A stretch of 64,000 nt of DNA from Beijerinckiaceae bacterium (GCA_947370975.1 CANBNG010000002.1:1-64000), one strand, 5' to 3'. Shown: positions 43,249 to 52,169, counted from the first letter of the stretch. Notes: generated by a model from the sequence alone, not told the origin. Made by a program: numbers and translations.

Positions 43249-44048
43249 GCGCTGATTTTCTGAAAAACCCGGCCTCGCTGTTCGACGTGAAGGGCAAGGT
43301 CGCCGTGATCACCGGCGCCTCGGGTGCCTTTGGCGCGCTGGCTGCGCAGATTCTTGCGGGCGCGGGCTGCAAGCTCGTTCTCACCGCTGGCAAGAAAGCC
43401 GATCTCGACGCGGTGACGAAGGAGTGCGAAGCGCTCGGCGCGGACGTCGAGGCGCTGAATGTGCGGCCCTCGAAGGAAGCGGATTGCGACGATATCATCG
43501 CCGCTGGCGTGAAGCGCTTCGGCCGCGTCGACATTCTCGTTGTTGCATCAGGCAAGAACGATGTTTCCAAAATCTCGGACATGTCGCCGGATCGTTTCCT
43601 CGATGTGATGGACGCCAATGTCACGCAGAGCTGGCTGATGGCGCGCGCCGCCACCAGGCAGATGCTGGCGCAGGGCGATGGCGGCAAGATCGTGCTCATG
43701 TCCTCCGCGCGCGGCCTGCTCGGGCATCCTGCGGGCTACACCGCCTATTGCGCGTCCAAGTCCGCGGTCGACGGCATCACCAAGGCTCTGGGCTGCGAAC
43801 TCGGGCCGACGGGCATCACGGTCAACGCCATCGCGCCGACGGTTTTCCGTTCGCCGCTCACGGCCTGGATGTTCGCCGATGATGAAAAGGCGCAGGCGAC
43901 GCGTGCGGGATTCCTCGCGCGCGTGCCCAAGGGCCGTCTCGGCGAACCGGAAGATCTCGCTGGGCCGCTGCTGTTTCTGACATCGCGCGCGTCGGATTTC
44001 TACACCGGCCATATTCTCTACGCAGATGGCGGCTACACGGCAGGCTGA
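43245..44048 (+). CDS. Short-chain dehydrogenase/reductase
   Basis: The 267-aa NAD(P)-dependent oxidoreductase has the cofactor motif VAVITGASGAFGALAA (TGxxxGxG, ~18-30), the catalytic serine in VLMSSARGLLG and the YxxxK pair in TAYCASKSAVDGI. C-terminal GHILYADGGYTAG is typical. I chose the ATG at 43245, which overlaps the cupin stop (ATGA); longer frames fall inside the cupin gene. It should oxidise or reduce an alcohol/ketone intermediate of the pathway. Confidence 0.92.
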   Translation: MSADFLKNPASLFDVKGKVAVITGASGAFGALAAQILAGAGCKLVLTAGKKADLDAVTKECEALGADVEALNVRPSKEADCDDIIAAGVKRFGRVDILVVASGKNDVSKISDMSPDRFLDVMDANVTQSWLMARAATRQMLAQGDGGKIVLMSSARGLLGHPAGYTAYCASKSAVDGITKALGCELGPTGITVNAIAPTVFRSPLTAWMFADDEKAQATRAGFLARVPKGRLGEPEDLAGPLLFLTSRASDFYTGHILYADGGYTAG

Positions 44049-44057
44049 GGCAACAGC

Positions 44058-45008
44058 ATGAGCGAGCGTCCGAATATCGCCGTCATTGGCGCGGGACTGA
44101 TGGGGCACGGCATCGCGCAGGTGTTTGCGCGCTCCGGATCCCGCGTGCGGGTCTATGACGCGTTTCCGGCCTCGCTCGACAGTCTGCACGCGCGCATCGA
44201 AAGCAATCTGCGGGATCTCGAAGAGCCCGTGGATTGCCTGCACCTCGTCAGCGGCCACGCCGATCTCGGCGAGGCTTTGCAGGGCGCGCAATTCGTTTTT
44301 GAGTGCGCGCCTGAGAAACTTGAAATCAAGCAGGCGATCTTTGCAGAGCTTGAGCGGCTTGCCCCGCCCGACGCGGTGCTGGCCTCCAACACCTCCGTCA
44401 TGCCCATCGGCAGCATCGTCGGCGACATGGCGACACGTTCGCGCATGCTTGGCACGCATTGGTGGAATCCGCCTTTCCTCGTGCCGCTTGTCGAAGTCGT
44501 CGGCACGCCCGACACCGAGCTGCGCCATATCGAGGCGATGATGACCTTGCTCACGCAGGCGGGCAAGACGCCGGTACGCGTGATGAAGGATGTCGCGGGC
44601 TTTGTCGGCAACCGTCTTCAGCATGCGCTGTGGCGCGAGGCGATTGCGCTGGTTGCGGAAGGCATCTGCGATGCGCGCACGGTCGACACGGTGGTCAAGG
44701 CGAGTTTCGGTCGTCGTCTGGCCGTGCTCGGGCCGCTCGAAAACGCCGATCTCGTAGGCACGGAGCTGACCCTCGACATTCACAAGACGGTCATTCCACA
44801 TCTCGACCGGACGCCCGGTCCCAGTCCTTATCTCGAAGAGCTCATTGCCGAGGGAAAACTCGGTGTGAAAAGCGGTGAAGGTTTCCGAACCTGGACCCAA
44901 GAGGAGGCGCAAGACCTCCGCAAGCGTGTGTTCACGCATCTGAGGAAACTGAACGCTGCCGAGCGCGGCGAAGGAGTGGCACATGACGATCAAGGAATTG
45001 CAAAATAG
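44058..45008 (+). CDS. 3-hydroxyacyl-CoA dehydrogenase-like enzyme (L-carnitine dehydrogenase/lambda-crystallin size class)
   Basis: The 316-aa protein has the NAD site IAVIGAGLMGHGIAQVFARS, the catalytic histidine in GTHWWNPPFLVPLVEVV and the family's FVGNRLQHALWREAI. At this length it matches stand-alone hydroxy-acid dehydrogenases such as L-carnitine dehydrogenase better than fatty-acid oxidation enzymes. Such enzymes turn a beta-hydroxy acid into a beta-keto acid. The same operon ends with a beta-keto acid cleavage enzyme, the partnership used in carnitine breakdown. The start of the next gene overlaps its end by 26 bp. Confidence 0.88.
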   Translation: MSERPNIAVIGAGLMGHGIAQVFARSGSRVRVYDAFPASLDSLHARIESNLRDLEEPVDCLHLVSGHADLGEALQGAQFVFECAPEKLEIKQAIFAELERLAPPDAVLASNTSVMPIGSIVGDMATRSRMLGTHWWNPPFLVPLVEVVGTPDTELRHIEAMMTLLTQAGKTPVRVMKDVAGFVGNRLQHALWREAIALVAEGICDARTVDTVVKASFGRRLAVLGPLENADLVGTELTLDIHKTVIPHLDRTPGPSPYLEELIAEGKLGVKSGEGFRTWTQEEAQDLRKRVFTHLRKLNAAERGEGVAHDDQGIAK

Positions 45009-46272
45009 CGCGACGCGACGCACATTTCTGAAACATACCGCGCTGGGCGCCATTGCGGCGCCGGCGGTCATTCGCTCGGGCGGTGCGCTCGCGGCGACAA
45101 AGAATGTTGTGAAAATCGGTTTCGTCAATCCGATGACGGGTCCGCTGGCTGGCTTCGGCGAGGCCAATGATTATGTGCTCTCCGGCATCCGCAAGGTTTT
45201 CGCGGGCGGCGTCAAGAATAATGGCAAAGACGTCAAGGTCGAGATCATCCTCAAGGATTCGCAATCCAATCCCAATCGCGCAGCCGAAGTCGCAGCCGAG
45301 CTGATCCTCAAGGATGAAGTCGACATCATCTGCGCCTCCGCCGCGCCCGACACCGTCAATCCGGTCGCCGACCAGGCGGAAGTCAACGGCACGCCCTGCA
45401 TCACGACGAACTGCCCGTGGCAGCCCTATTTCTTCGGACGCAACGGCGATCCTGCGAAGGGTTTCCAGTCCACCTATCATTTCTTCTGGGGGCTCGAAGA
45501 CGTTATCGGTTCCTTCCTCGCCTTGTGGGATCAGCCGGGCATTGGAAAATCTGTCGGCGGCCTGTTCCCGAATGATGCGGACGGCAATGCGTGGGGCGAC
45601 AAGGAGCGCGGCTTCCCCAAGCCGCTCGCAGCGGCGGGTTACAAGCTCACCGATCCGGGCCGCTATCAGCTCATGTCGGATGACTTCTCTGCGCAGATCA
45701 ACGCCTTCAAGAAAGAGGGCGTCGATATCGTCACCGGCAACATGATCCCGCCGGATTTCGCCACCTTCTGGGCGCAGGCGGGACAGCAGGGCTTTCGCCC
45801 GAAGATCGTCACCATCGGCAAGGCGCTGCTATTCCCCTCCGTCATTCAGTCGCTGGGCGAGCGCGGCATCGGCCTGTCGTCGGAAATCTGGTGGTCGCCC
45901 AACCATCCGTTCTCATCGTCGCTGACGGGCGAAACCTCAAAGGCTTTGGCGGACGGCTATACGGCCGCCACCAAGCGCCCGTGGACGCAGCCCATCGGCT
46001 TCAACCATGCGCTGTTTGAAGTCATCGCCGACGTCATCAAGCGCACGGCCGATCTCAGCGATCCGAAGTCGATCATCGACGCCACGCGCAAGACGAGTCT
46101 GAAGACCATCGTCGGGCCCGTCGACTGGAGCAAGGGGCCGGTGAAGAACGTCACCAAGACGCCTCTCGTGGCTGGGCAGTGGCAGAAGCGCGGCGGAAAT
46201 GTCGAGCTCGTCATCACGGCGAACAAGACTGCGCCCGAGATCCCGCTCGGCGGCAATCTCATCTTGCTGTGA
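44983..46272 (+). CDS. ABC transporter substrate-binding protein, branched-chain amino acid type
   Basis: The 429-aa periplasmic receptor is of the LivK-like (type I, Leu/Ile/Val family) class. A twin-arginine-like signal is visible (ATRRTFLKHTALGAIAAPAV). IGFVNPMTGPLAGFGEANDY, KVEIILKDSQSNPNRAAEVA and EVDIICASAAPDTVNPVADQ follow the family pattern. Receptors of this subgroup often bind aromatic acids, amides or urea-like compounds. It overlaps the preceding dehydrogenase by 26 bp and is followed by a strong hairpin and then its two ATPases and two permeases. Confidence 0.92.
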   Translation: MTIKELQNSATRRTFLKHTALGAIAAPAVIRSGGALAATKNVVKIGFVNPMTGPLAGFGEANDYVLSGIRKVFAGGVKNNGKDVKVEIILKDSQSNPNRAAEVAAELILKDEVDIICASAAPDTVNPVADQAEVNGTPCITTNCPWQPYFFGRNGDPAKGFQSTYHFFWGLEDVIGSFLALWDQPGIGKSVGGLFPNDADGNAWGDKERGFPKPLAAAGYKLTDPGRYQLMSDDFSAQINAFKKEGVDIVTGNMIPPDFATFWAQAGQQGFRPKIVTIGKALLFPSVIQSLGERGIGLSSEIWWSPNHPFSSSLTGETSKALADGYTAATKRPWTQPIGFNHALFEVIADVIKRTADLSDPKSIIDATRKTSLKTIVGPVDWSKGPVKNVTKTPLVAGQWQKRGGNVELVITANKTAPEIPLGGNLILL

Positions 46273-46279
46273 CGATCCT

Positions 46280-46305
46280 GCGCGCGGGGGCTTCTTCCCG
46301 CGCGC
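46280..46305 (+). terminator. Hairpin after the ABC binding-protein gene
   Basis: GCGCGCGGG (46280-46288) pairs perfectly with CCCGCGCGC (46297-46305) around an 8-base loop and is followed by CTTT. It lies in the gap between the binding protein and the first ATPase, as the hairpin at 39905 does in the TRAP operon. It probably acts as a partial terminator or an RNA-stability element. Confidence 0.6.
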
Positions 46306-46313
46306 CTTTCGCG

Positions 46314-47045
46314 ATGGATAAATCAATGCCGCTCCTGAGCCTGGAAGGACTGGTCAAGCGCTACGGCGCCTTGCTCGTGACTGACCATGTTTCGCTCACG
46401 CTCGATCACGGCGAGGCGCTTGGCATTCTGGGCCCCAATGGCGCCGGCAAGACGACCCTGTTCAATCTGATTGCCGGCACGGCCGCCGCCAGCGCGGGCC
46501 GCGTGATCTTCAAGGATCGCGACATCAGCGCGTTGCCGACGCGCACGCGCTGCCACCTTGGCATTTCGCGCTCGTTTCAGGTTCCCCATCCCTTTCTCGG
46601 CATGACGACGTTTGAAAATGTGCTTGTCGGCGCGGCGTTCGGGCGCGGGCTTTCCGAGCGTCAGGCGTCTGCGCGCGCGCTGGAGGTGCTCGAACTCACG
46701 GGCCTCATGCGCAAGGCCAATGCGCTGGCTGGCGCGCTGACGCTGCTGGAGCGCAAGCGCCTCGAACTCGCCCGTGCGTTGGCCACGCAGCCCACCCTTC
46801 TTCTGCTGGATGAAATAGCCGGCGGCCTCACCGAGGCGGAATGTCACGAGCTCATCGCCACCATCAAAATTGTGCGGGCTCAGGGCGTGTCGATCATCTG
46901 GATCGAGCATGTCGTCAACGCACTGCTGGCGGTGGTGGATCGCATCGTCGTGCTCGATTTCGGACGCAAGATCGCGGAGGGCGAGCCCGCCGCCATCATG
47001 GCGAGCCCTGAGGTGACCAGCATTTATATGGGGCTCGAGGCATGA
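46314..47045 (+). CDS. ABC transporter ATPase, LivG type
   Basis: This 243-aa ATP-binding subunit has Walker A (LGPNGAGKTTLF), a degenerate signature (LTLLERKRLELARALA) and Walker B (LLLLDEIAGGLTEAE) with the H-loop EHVV. DISALPTRTRCHLGISRSFQ is typical of LivG. The ATG at 46314 or the one at 46326 may be used. The stop overlaps the LivF start (ATGA). It powers import of the ligand bound by the preceding receptor. Confidence 0.92.
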   Translation: MDKSMPLLSLEGLVKRYGALLVTDHVSLTLDHGEALGILGPNGAGKTTLFNLIAGTAAASAGRVIFKDRDISALPTRTRCHLGISRSFQVPHPFLGMTTFENVLVGAAFGRGLSERQASARALEVLELTGLMRKANALAGALTLLERKRLELARALATQPTLLLLDEIAGGLTEAECHELIATIKIVRAQGVSIIWIEHVVNALLAVVDRIVVLDFGRKIAEGEPAAIMASPEVTSIYMGLEA

Positions 47046-47749
47046 GCGCGCCCTTGCTGCGCATTGACGCGCTGTCGTCCGGTTATGCAGATTTTCAGGC
47101 GCTTTTTGGCGTGTCGTTCGATCTTCATGCGGGCGAAGCGCTCGCGCTGATTGGCGCGAATGGCGCGGGCAAATCGACGCTTTTGAAAACCATCGTCGGC
47201 CTGCTGCCATGCGCGCCGCAGATGGTGGTTCATCGCGGCGATAGCATCGGCGGGCTGAGCGCCGACAGGATCGTGCGGCGCGGCATTGCGCTCGTGCCCG
47301 AAGGTCGGCGTCTGTTCCGCTCCTTGTCGGTTGAAGAAAATCTGATCATCGGCGGTGAGCGGGGCAGGGCGGGAGAATGGTCGCTGGAGCCTCTCTACAA
47401 GCTGTTTCCGATCCTGCGCGAAAAGCGCAACGCGCCCGCAACATCCTTGTCGGGTGGCCAGCAGCAAATGGTCGCCATCGGGCGTGCGCTGATGGCCAAT
47501 CCTGAAATCATTCTCTTCGATGAAATTTCGCTGGGCCTCGCGCCCGCGATCATCAAGGACATTTATGCGGCGTTGCCCTCCATCACCAGCACCGGCGTCA
47601 GCGCCATTCTCGTCGAGCAGGATGTGACCCGCGCCTTGGGCTTTGCGCAAAGCTTCGTCTGCCTGCAAGAAGGGCGCGTGTCGCTGGCGGGCAAACCCGC
47701 CGAGCACAGCCGCGCCGAGATTGTCGCCGCCTATTTCGGGAGCCATTGA
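47042..47749 (+). CDS. ABC transporter ATPase, LivF type
   Basis: This second 235-aa ATPase of the importer carries Walker A (IGANGAGKSTLLK), signature LSGGQQQMVAIGRAL, Walker B (IILFDEISLGLAP) and the H-loop region ILVEQDV. LVPEGRRLFRSLSVEENLII is a LivF hallmark. Start and stop overlap with both neighbours, showing strict co-translation. Confidence 0.94.
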   Translation: MSAPLLRIDALSSGYADFQALFGVSFDLHAGEALALIGANGAGKSTLLKTIVGLLPCAPQMVVHRGDSIGGLSADRIVRRGIALVPEGRRLFRSLSVEENLIIGGERGRAGEWSLEPLYKLFPILREKRNAPATSLSGGQQQMVAIGRALMANPEIILFDEISLGLAPAIIKDIYAALPSITSTGVSAILVEQDVTRALGFAQSFVCLQEGRVSLAGKPAEHSRAEIVAAYFGSH

Positions 47750-48612
47750 TGGATTGGCTCAACGCGATTGTGCAAGGCATCCTGCTCGGCGGACTTTACG
47801 CGCTGTTTGCAGCCGGGCTGTCGCTGATCTTTGGCGTGATGCGGCTCGTCAACATTGCGCATGGCGATTTCATCGTGCTGGGTTCCTATCTCGCACTCGT
47901 TGTCGTGCAGACGCTCGGCCTCAACCCATTCGTCGCCGCCCTCATCGTCGTGCCAGTGATGGCTTTGTTTGGCTATGTGCTGCAGCGCGTGCTGCTCAAC
48001 CCGACGCTCGGCAAGGATCTACTGGCGCCATTGCTGGTGACATTCGGCCTTTCGATCATCATCCAGAACGGCCTGCTGACGTTCTTCACCGCTGACAGCC
48101 GCCGCGTGATGGCGGGGGGCATCGAAACGGCGAGCGTTTCTGTCGGCCCGCTCAATCTCGGCGTCCTGCCGCTGGCGATGTTTGCCACCGCCATCGCCGT
48201 CATCCTCGGCCTTGAATTCATCTTCACGCGCACAAGCCTCGGCCGCGCCTTCCGTGCGACATCGGACGACGCGGAAATCGCCAAGCTGATGGCGCTCGAC
48301 AATCGCCACATCTACGCCATGGCCATGGCGCTCTCGGCCGGCATTGTCGCGCTCGCCGGAATCTTCCTCGCCGTGCGCACGAATTTCGATCCATCCACCG
48401 GGCCGATGCGTCTCATCTTCGGTTTTGAGGCTGTCATCATCGGCGGGCTCGGCTCGCTCTGGGGCACGCTGGCGGGCGGCGTGGTGCTCGGCGTCGCACA
48501 GACGCTCGGCGCGTTGATCGACCCCGGTTATCAGGTGCTCGCAGGCCATCTCGTGTTCTTCCTCATTCTCATCCTGCGCCCGCGCGGCCTGTTTCCGAGG
48601 ATGGACGGATGA
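47749..48612 (+). CDS. ABC transporter permease, LivH type
   Basis: The 287-aa inner-membrane permease has about eight spans. GILLGGLYALFAAGLSLIFG, VNIAHGDFIVLGSYLAL and IIGGLGSLWGTLAGGVVLG are the standard LivH motifs; the last holds the EAA-like loop that contacts the ATPases. The ATG at 47749 overlaps the LivF stop (TGATG). It is coupled to LivM by ATGA. Confidence 0.94.
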   Translation: MDWLNAIVQGILLGGLYALFAAGLSLIFGVMRLVNIAHGDFIVLGSYLALVVVQTLGLNPFVAALIVVPVMALFGYVLQRVLLNPTLGKDLLAPLLVTFGLSIIIQNGLLTFFTADSRRVMAGGIETASVSVGPLNLGVLPLAMFATAIAVILGLEFIFTRTSLGRAFRATSDDAEIAKLMALDNRHIYAMAMALSAGIVALAGIFLAVRTNFDPSTGPMRLIFGFEAVIIGGLGSLWGTLAGGVVLGVAQTLGALIDPGYQVLAGHLVFFLILILRPRGLFPRMDG

Positions 48613-49625
48613 AGCCAGATTTCACCATCGAACGCGCGACGCGCGCGAGCCGCATCGCTGGCCTGCTCAGCCTCGTGCTGATTGTGGCGCTGATTGCTGC
48701 GCCCTGGTGGGCGGGGCGCGCCAACATGCGCCTGCTGGGCGAGGTCTACGCCTTCCTCGCGCTGGCGAGCCTGTGGAACCTGCTCGCAGGCTTCACGGGG
48801 CTTGTGTCGGTCGGGCAGCAGGCTTTCGTCGGGCTTGGCGGCTATGCGCTCTTTGCCGCAGCGATCTTCTATGGTGTGCCGCCGCTGCTCGCCATCGTGC
48901 TCGCCGGTTTCGTCGGCGCGATCGTCGCCTTGCCGCTCGCGCCGATCCTGTTTCGCCTGCAAGGGGCCTATTTCGCGATTGGCACATGGGTCGCGGCGGA
49001 AGTGTTCCGGCTCGTCTTCGCGCAAGTTTCCGCGCTTGGCGGCGGCTCGGGCACAAGCCTGCCGGCGCACATCGTGACTGACATCGCATCGACGCGGGAT
49101 GCGCGCGAGATGGTGATCTATTGGTCGGCGATGGCGCTGGGACTTGGCGCTATTGGCGTCGTCTACGCCATCCTGCGCTCGCGCGCGGGCCTGGCATTGA
49201 CCGCAATCCGCGACAGTGAGGTGGCCTCGGAAAGCCTCGGCATCGACATCGCACGCACCAAGCTCGTGCTCTACGTCGTCACCGCTGCGCTGACGACGAT
49301 GACCGGTGCGCTGATCTTCCTGCAAAAGCTGCGCATCTCGCCGGATGCCGCCTTCAGCGTGAACGATTGGACCGCTTACGTCATCTTCATGGTGGTGATC
49401 GGGGGCATCGGCACAATCGAGGGGCCGATTCTTGGCACGCTGATCTTCTTCGCGCTGCGCGAGACTTTGTCCGACCTCGGCACGATCTATCTCATGCTGC
49501 TCGGCGCGGTCGCCATTCTTGTCATGCTGAAAGCGCCAAAGGGCCTTTGGGGGCTGTTCTCGGCTGCCACCGGCATCACTCTGTTTCCCCTACGCCGTCG
49601 CGTCGTCTCAACCGACGCGCATTGA
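48609..49625 (+). CDS. ABC transporter permease, LivM type
   Basis: The 338-aa permease has about ten spans. LASLWNLLAGFTGLVSVGQQ, FVGLGGYALFAAAIFYGVP, LTAIRDSEVASESLGIDIAR and VVIGGIGTIEGPILGTLIFF are LivM hallmarks. It completes the five-gene importer and is followed 17 bp later by the beta-keto acid cleavage enzyme gene. Confidence 0.94.
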   Translation: MKPDFTIERATRASRIAGLLSLVLIVALIAAPWWAGRANMRLLGEVYAFLALASLWNLLAGFTGLVSVGQQAFVGLGGYALFAAAIFYGVPPLLAIVLAGFVGAIVALPLAPILFRLQGAYFAIGTWVAAEVFRLVFAQVSALGGGSGTSLPAHIVTDIASTRDAREMVIYWSAMALGLGAIGVVYAILRSRAGLALTAIRDSEVASESLGIDIARTKLVLYVVTAALTTMTGALIFLQKLRISPDAAFSVNDWTAYVIFMVVIGGIGTIEGPILGTLIFFALRETLSDLGTIYLMLLGAVAILVMLKAPKGLWGLFSAATGITLFPLRRRVVSTDAH

Positions 49626-49642
49626 TTCACAAGGAGCCCGCC

Positions 49643-50599
49643 ATGTCAGAGCCCAAAAAGAAAAGCGACCCTTCGAAGAAGGTCATCATCACCTGCGCGG
49701 TTACGGGCGGCATTCACACGCCAACCATGTCGGACGCCTTGCCGATCACCCCGGACCAGATTGCCGAGCAGGCCATTGCGGCGGCGGAAGCCGGCGCCTC
49801 GATCCTGCATCTGCATGCGCGCGATCCCAACGACGGCAAGCCGACGCCGGATCCGAAAGTGTTCATGCAATTCCTGCCGCGCATCAAGCAGGCGACGGAT
49901 GCGGTGATCAACATCACCACGGGCGGCGGCCTCAACATGACGGTGGACGAGCGCCTCGCCGCGCCGCTGCAGGCCTCGCCCGAAATGTGCTCGCTCAACA
50001 TGGGGTCGATGAATTTCGCGATTCATCCGCTGGCCGAGCGCTACACCGACTGGAAGCATCCTTGGGAAGAACCCTATCTGCGCGGCACCAAGGACTTCAT
50101 CTTCCGCAATACTTTTGGCGACATCGAGCGCATTTACAAGCTGCTCGGCGAGGGCCATGGCACGAAGTTCGAGCACGAGTGCTACGACGTCGGCCATCTC
50201 TACAATCTCGCCTATTGCCTCGACAAAGGCTGGTTCAAGCCGCCGGTCTTCCTGCAGCTGATCTTCGGCATTCTGGGCGGCATTGGTCCCGATCTCGAAA
50301 ATCTCATGTTCATGAAGCGCACGGCCGACAAGCTGTTTGGCGATCAATATCGCTGGTCGGTGCTCGCTGCCGGTCGCTTCCAGATGCCGTTTGCAACGCA
50401 GGCTGCGATGATGGGCGGCAATGTGCGCGTCGGCCTCGAGGACTCGCTGTTCATCGGCCGCGGCAAGCTGGCGATCTCCAACGCCGAGCAGGTCGCAAAA
50501 ATCCGCCGCATCGTCGAAGAGCTCGGCCATGAGGTGGCAACACCTGCTGAAGCGCGCGAAGTGCTGGGCCTGAAGGGCGGCGATCGCGTCAATTTCTAG
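49643..50599 (+). CDS. Beta-keto acid cleavage enzyme (BKACE, DUF849)
   Basis: The 318-aa TIM-barrel enzyme reacts a beta-keto acid with acetyl-CoA to give acetoacetate and a new acyl-CoA. The zinc ligands are visible in SILHLHARDPNDG (~50-55) and the conserved VRVGLEDSLFIGRGKLA. VIITCAVTGGIHTP and NITTGGGLNMTVDERL are family marks. A strong AAGGAGCCCGCC site precedes the ATG. Last gene of the plus-strand operon. With the upstream hydroxy-acid dehydrogenase it forms an oxidise-then-cleave pair as in L-carnitine degradation. The side chain accepted cannot be told from sequence. Confidence 0.92.
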   Translation: MSEPKKKSDPSKKVIITCAVTGGIHTPTMSDALPITPDQIAEQAIAAAEAGASILHLHARDPNDGKPTPDPKVFMQFLPRIKQATDAVINITTGGGLNMTVDERLAAPLQASPEMCSLNMGSMNFAIHPLAERYTDWKHPWEEPYLRGTKDFIFRNTFGDIERIYKLLGEGHGTKFEHECYDVGHLYNLAYCLDKGWFKPPVFLQLIFGILGGIGPDLENLMFMKRTADKLFGDQYRWSVLAAGRFQMPFATQAAMMGGNVRVGLEDSLFIGRGKLAISNAEQVAKIRRIVEELGHEVATPAEAREVLGLKGGDRVNF

Positions 50600-50676
50600 G
50601 GTCTCCTGCTGACCGCTTGGCGTCAGCGTTTCTCCCCTGTAGGCTTGCAAAAAAAACACGTCTGCAGGGGGAACGC

Positions 50677-51714
50677 ATGAGAAGCTCGCGCAGGATCACG
50701 ATCACCAGCATTGCTGCATTGGCTGCTACAATATTCGCCGCGGGCGCACAGGCCGAGGATGTGGCGGATTTCTATCGCGGCAAAACGGTCGGCATTCTCG
50801 TCGGTACGTCGCCGGGCAATGATTACGATCTGCGCGCCCGCCTGATTGGCAAATATCTCGCAAAGACCATTCCCGGCCAGCCGACAGTCGTTGTGCGCAA
50901 CATGCCGGGCGCGGGCGGCATCACGGCGGCCAACAATCTTGCGCAACTCGCCCCGCGCGATGGCACCAGCCTGCACGCCTTGATGTCCAATATGATGGCG
51001 GCGCAGGCGCTGGCTACGCCCGGCGTGAAATTCGACACGCGAGACTTCGCCTTCATCGGCAATTCCACAAATGCGCCCAACGTCATGGCTGCCTGGCACA
51101 AGAGCGGCATCACATCCTTCGAGGATATGAGGACGCGCAAGACCATCGTTGGTGCACCGATGGGAACTGCGGGAGCGATCTATGCCGAGACGATGAATGC
51201 GCTGCTTGGCGGCAAACTCAATATCGTCACCGGCTATCCCGGCGGCGTCGAGGTCAATCTCGCGATGGAGCGAGGCGAAGTCGAAGTGCGCGCGTCAAAT
51301 TCGTGGGCGTCGTGGAAAGCCACAAGCGCAGAGTGGATCGCCGACAAGAAGATCAATTTCATCATGCAGGTCGGCCTGCAGCGTCATCCCGATCTGAAAG
51401 ACGTGCCGCTTCTACTTGAACTGGCGCAGACGGAGGAGGATCGCGACATTCTCCGCTTCCTGTCATCCGAGACGGCTATCGCGCGCTCGATGGTGCTTGC
51501 GCCGGGCGCGCCAGCAGAGCGGATCGAGGCGCTGCGCCGCGCCTATGATGCGGTGATGGTCGATCCGCAATTCCTGGCCGATGCCGACAAGGCGAAGATG
51601 GATGTCAGCGGCATGAAGGGCGAAGAGGCCCAGAAGATTGCCGACGCCATCGTCAACACCAAGCCGGAAACCCTAGTGCGGGCCCGCGCCATGCTCGGCG
51701 ATTTGTTGAAATAA
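50677..51714 (+). CDS. TctC-like substrate-binding protein, divergent subfamily
   Basis: The 345-aa exported protein has a signal (MRSSRRITITSIAALAATIF) and the body ADFYRGKTVGILVGTSPGND, YDLRARLIGKYLAKTIPGQP, VRNMPGAGGITAANNLAQLA and IVTGYPGGVEVNLAMERGEV. It is related to the protein at 30001, with the same ADF-RGK and GYPGG-V segments. It lies 77 bp after the BKACE gene and is probably part of the same regulon. No permease of the Tct type is seen. The ATG at 50677 follows GGGGGAACGC. Confidence 0.85.
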   Translation: MRSSRRITITSIAALAATIFAAGAQAEDVADFYRGKTVGILVGTSPGNDYDLRARLIGKYLAKTIPGQPTVVVRNMPGAGGITAANNLAQLAPRDGTSLHALMSNMMAAQALATPGVKFDTRDFAFIGNSTNAPNVMAAWHKSGITSFEDMRTRKTIVGAPMGTAGAIYAETMNALLGGKLNIVTGYPGGVEVNLAMERGEVEVRASNSWASWKATSAEWIADKKINFIMQVGLQRHPDLKDVPLLLELAQTEEDRDILRFLSSETAIARSMVLAPGAPAERIEALRRAYDAVMVDPQFLADADKAKMDVSGMKGEEAQKIADAIVNTKPETLVRARAMLGDLLK

Positions 51715-51720
51715 GCGTGC

Positions 51721-52134
51721 CTACGGATTGCAGCGCTCGTAACGACTGCCCGTGTCTGTCTCGCTTTCGCTGGTATAGCGGGTGAGGCCTCCGTCAATCA
51801 ACGCGACGGGCGCCTTGACGGTGACTTCCGAGATCTGCGTTGTGCAGGCCAGTGTCAGGATCTTGCGATTGCCGGCTTGCGCGATGGAGCGGATGCGGCA
51901 GACGGCGGCGGGGGTCGTGACCCTGTCGCCCGAGATAATCACCGCCGGAAGGAAGATGTTCACCGGCTTGCGAAAGCTCATGCCCTTCTTGCCGGCAACG
52001 AACACCTGCTCGCAGGATGAGCTTCCCTCCAGCCAGGCACCCTGCAATTCAGCGGGTATGGACGCGGCTGTTGCCGCACCGCCAAGCGCCATCCAAAGGC
52101 AAAGTGCAGCAAGTTGGGTGCGATAGTGCATCAT
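51721..52134 (-). CDS. Hypothetical exported protein
   Basis: The 137-aa protein has a clear signal peptide (AALCLWMALGGAATAASIPA) and a short mature domain with cysteines at about 40, 83 and 100 that could form disulfides. I recognise no family. It converges with the TctC-like gene, 6 bp between the two stops, and is the downstream neighbour of none of the pathway genes. Confidence 0.7.
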   Translation of the reverse strand: MMHYRTQLAALCLWMALGGAATAASIPAELQGAWLEGSSSCEQVFVAGKKGMSFRKPVNIFLPAVIISGDRVTTPAAVCRIRSIAQAGNRKILTLACTTQISEVTVKAPVALIDGGLTRYTSESETDTGSRYERCNP

Positions 52135-52169
52135 CTGCTTCTCCTCATCTTGGCGTGTTGGGCATTTGC

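Noticed and set aside
43548..45167. Minus-strand frame of 539 codons
   Set aside because: Opposite the SDR and hydroxyacid dehydrogenase genes, which have clear motifs and coupling; typical GC-rich shadow.
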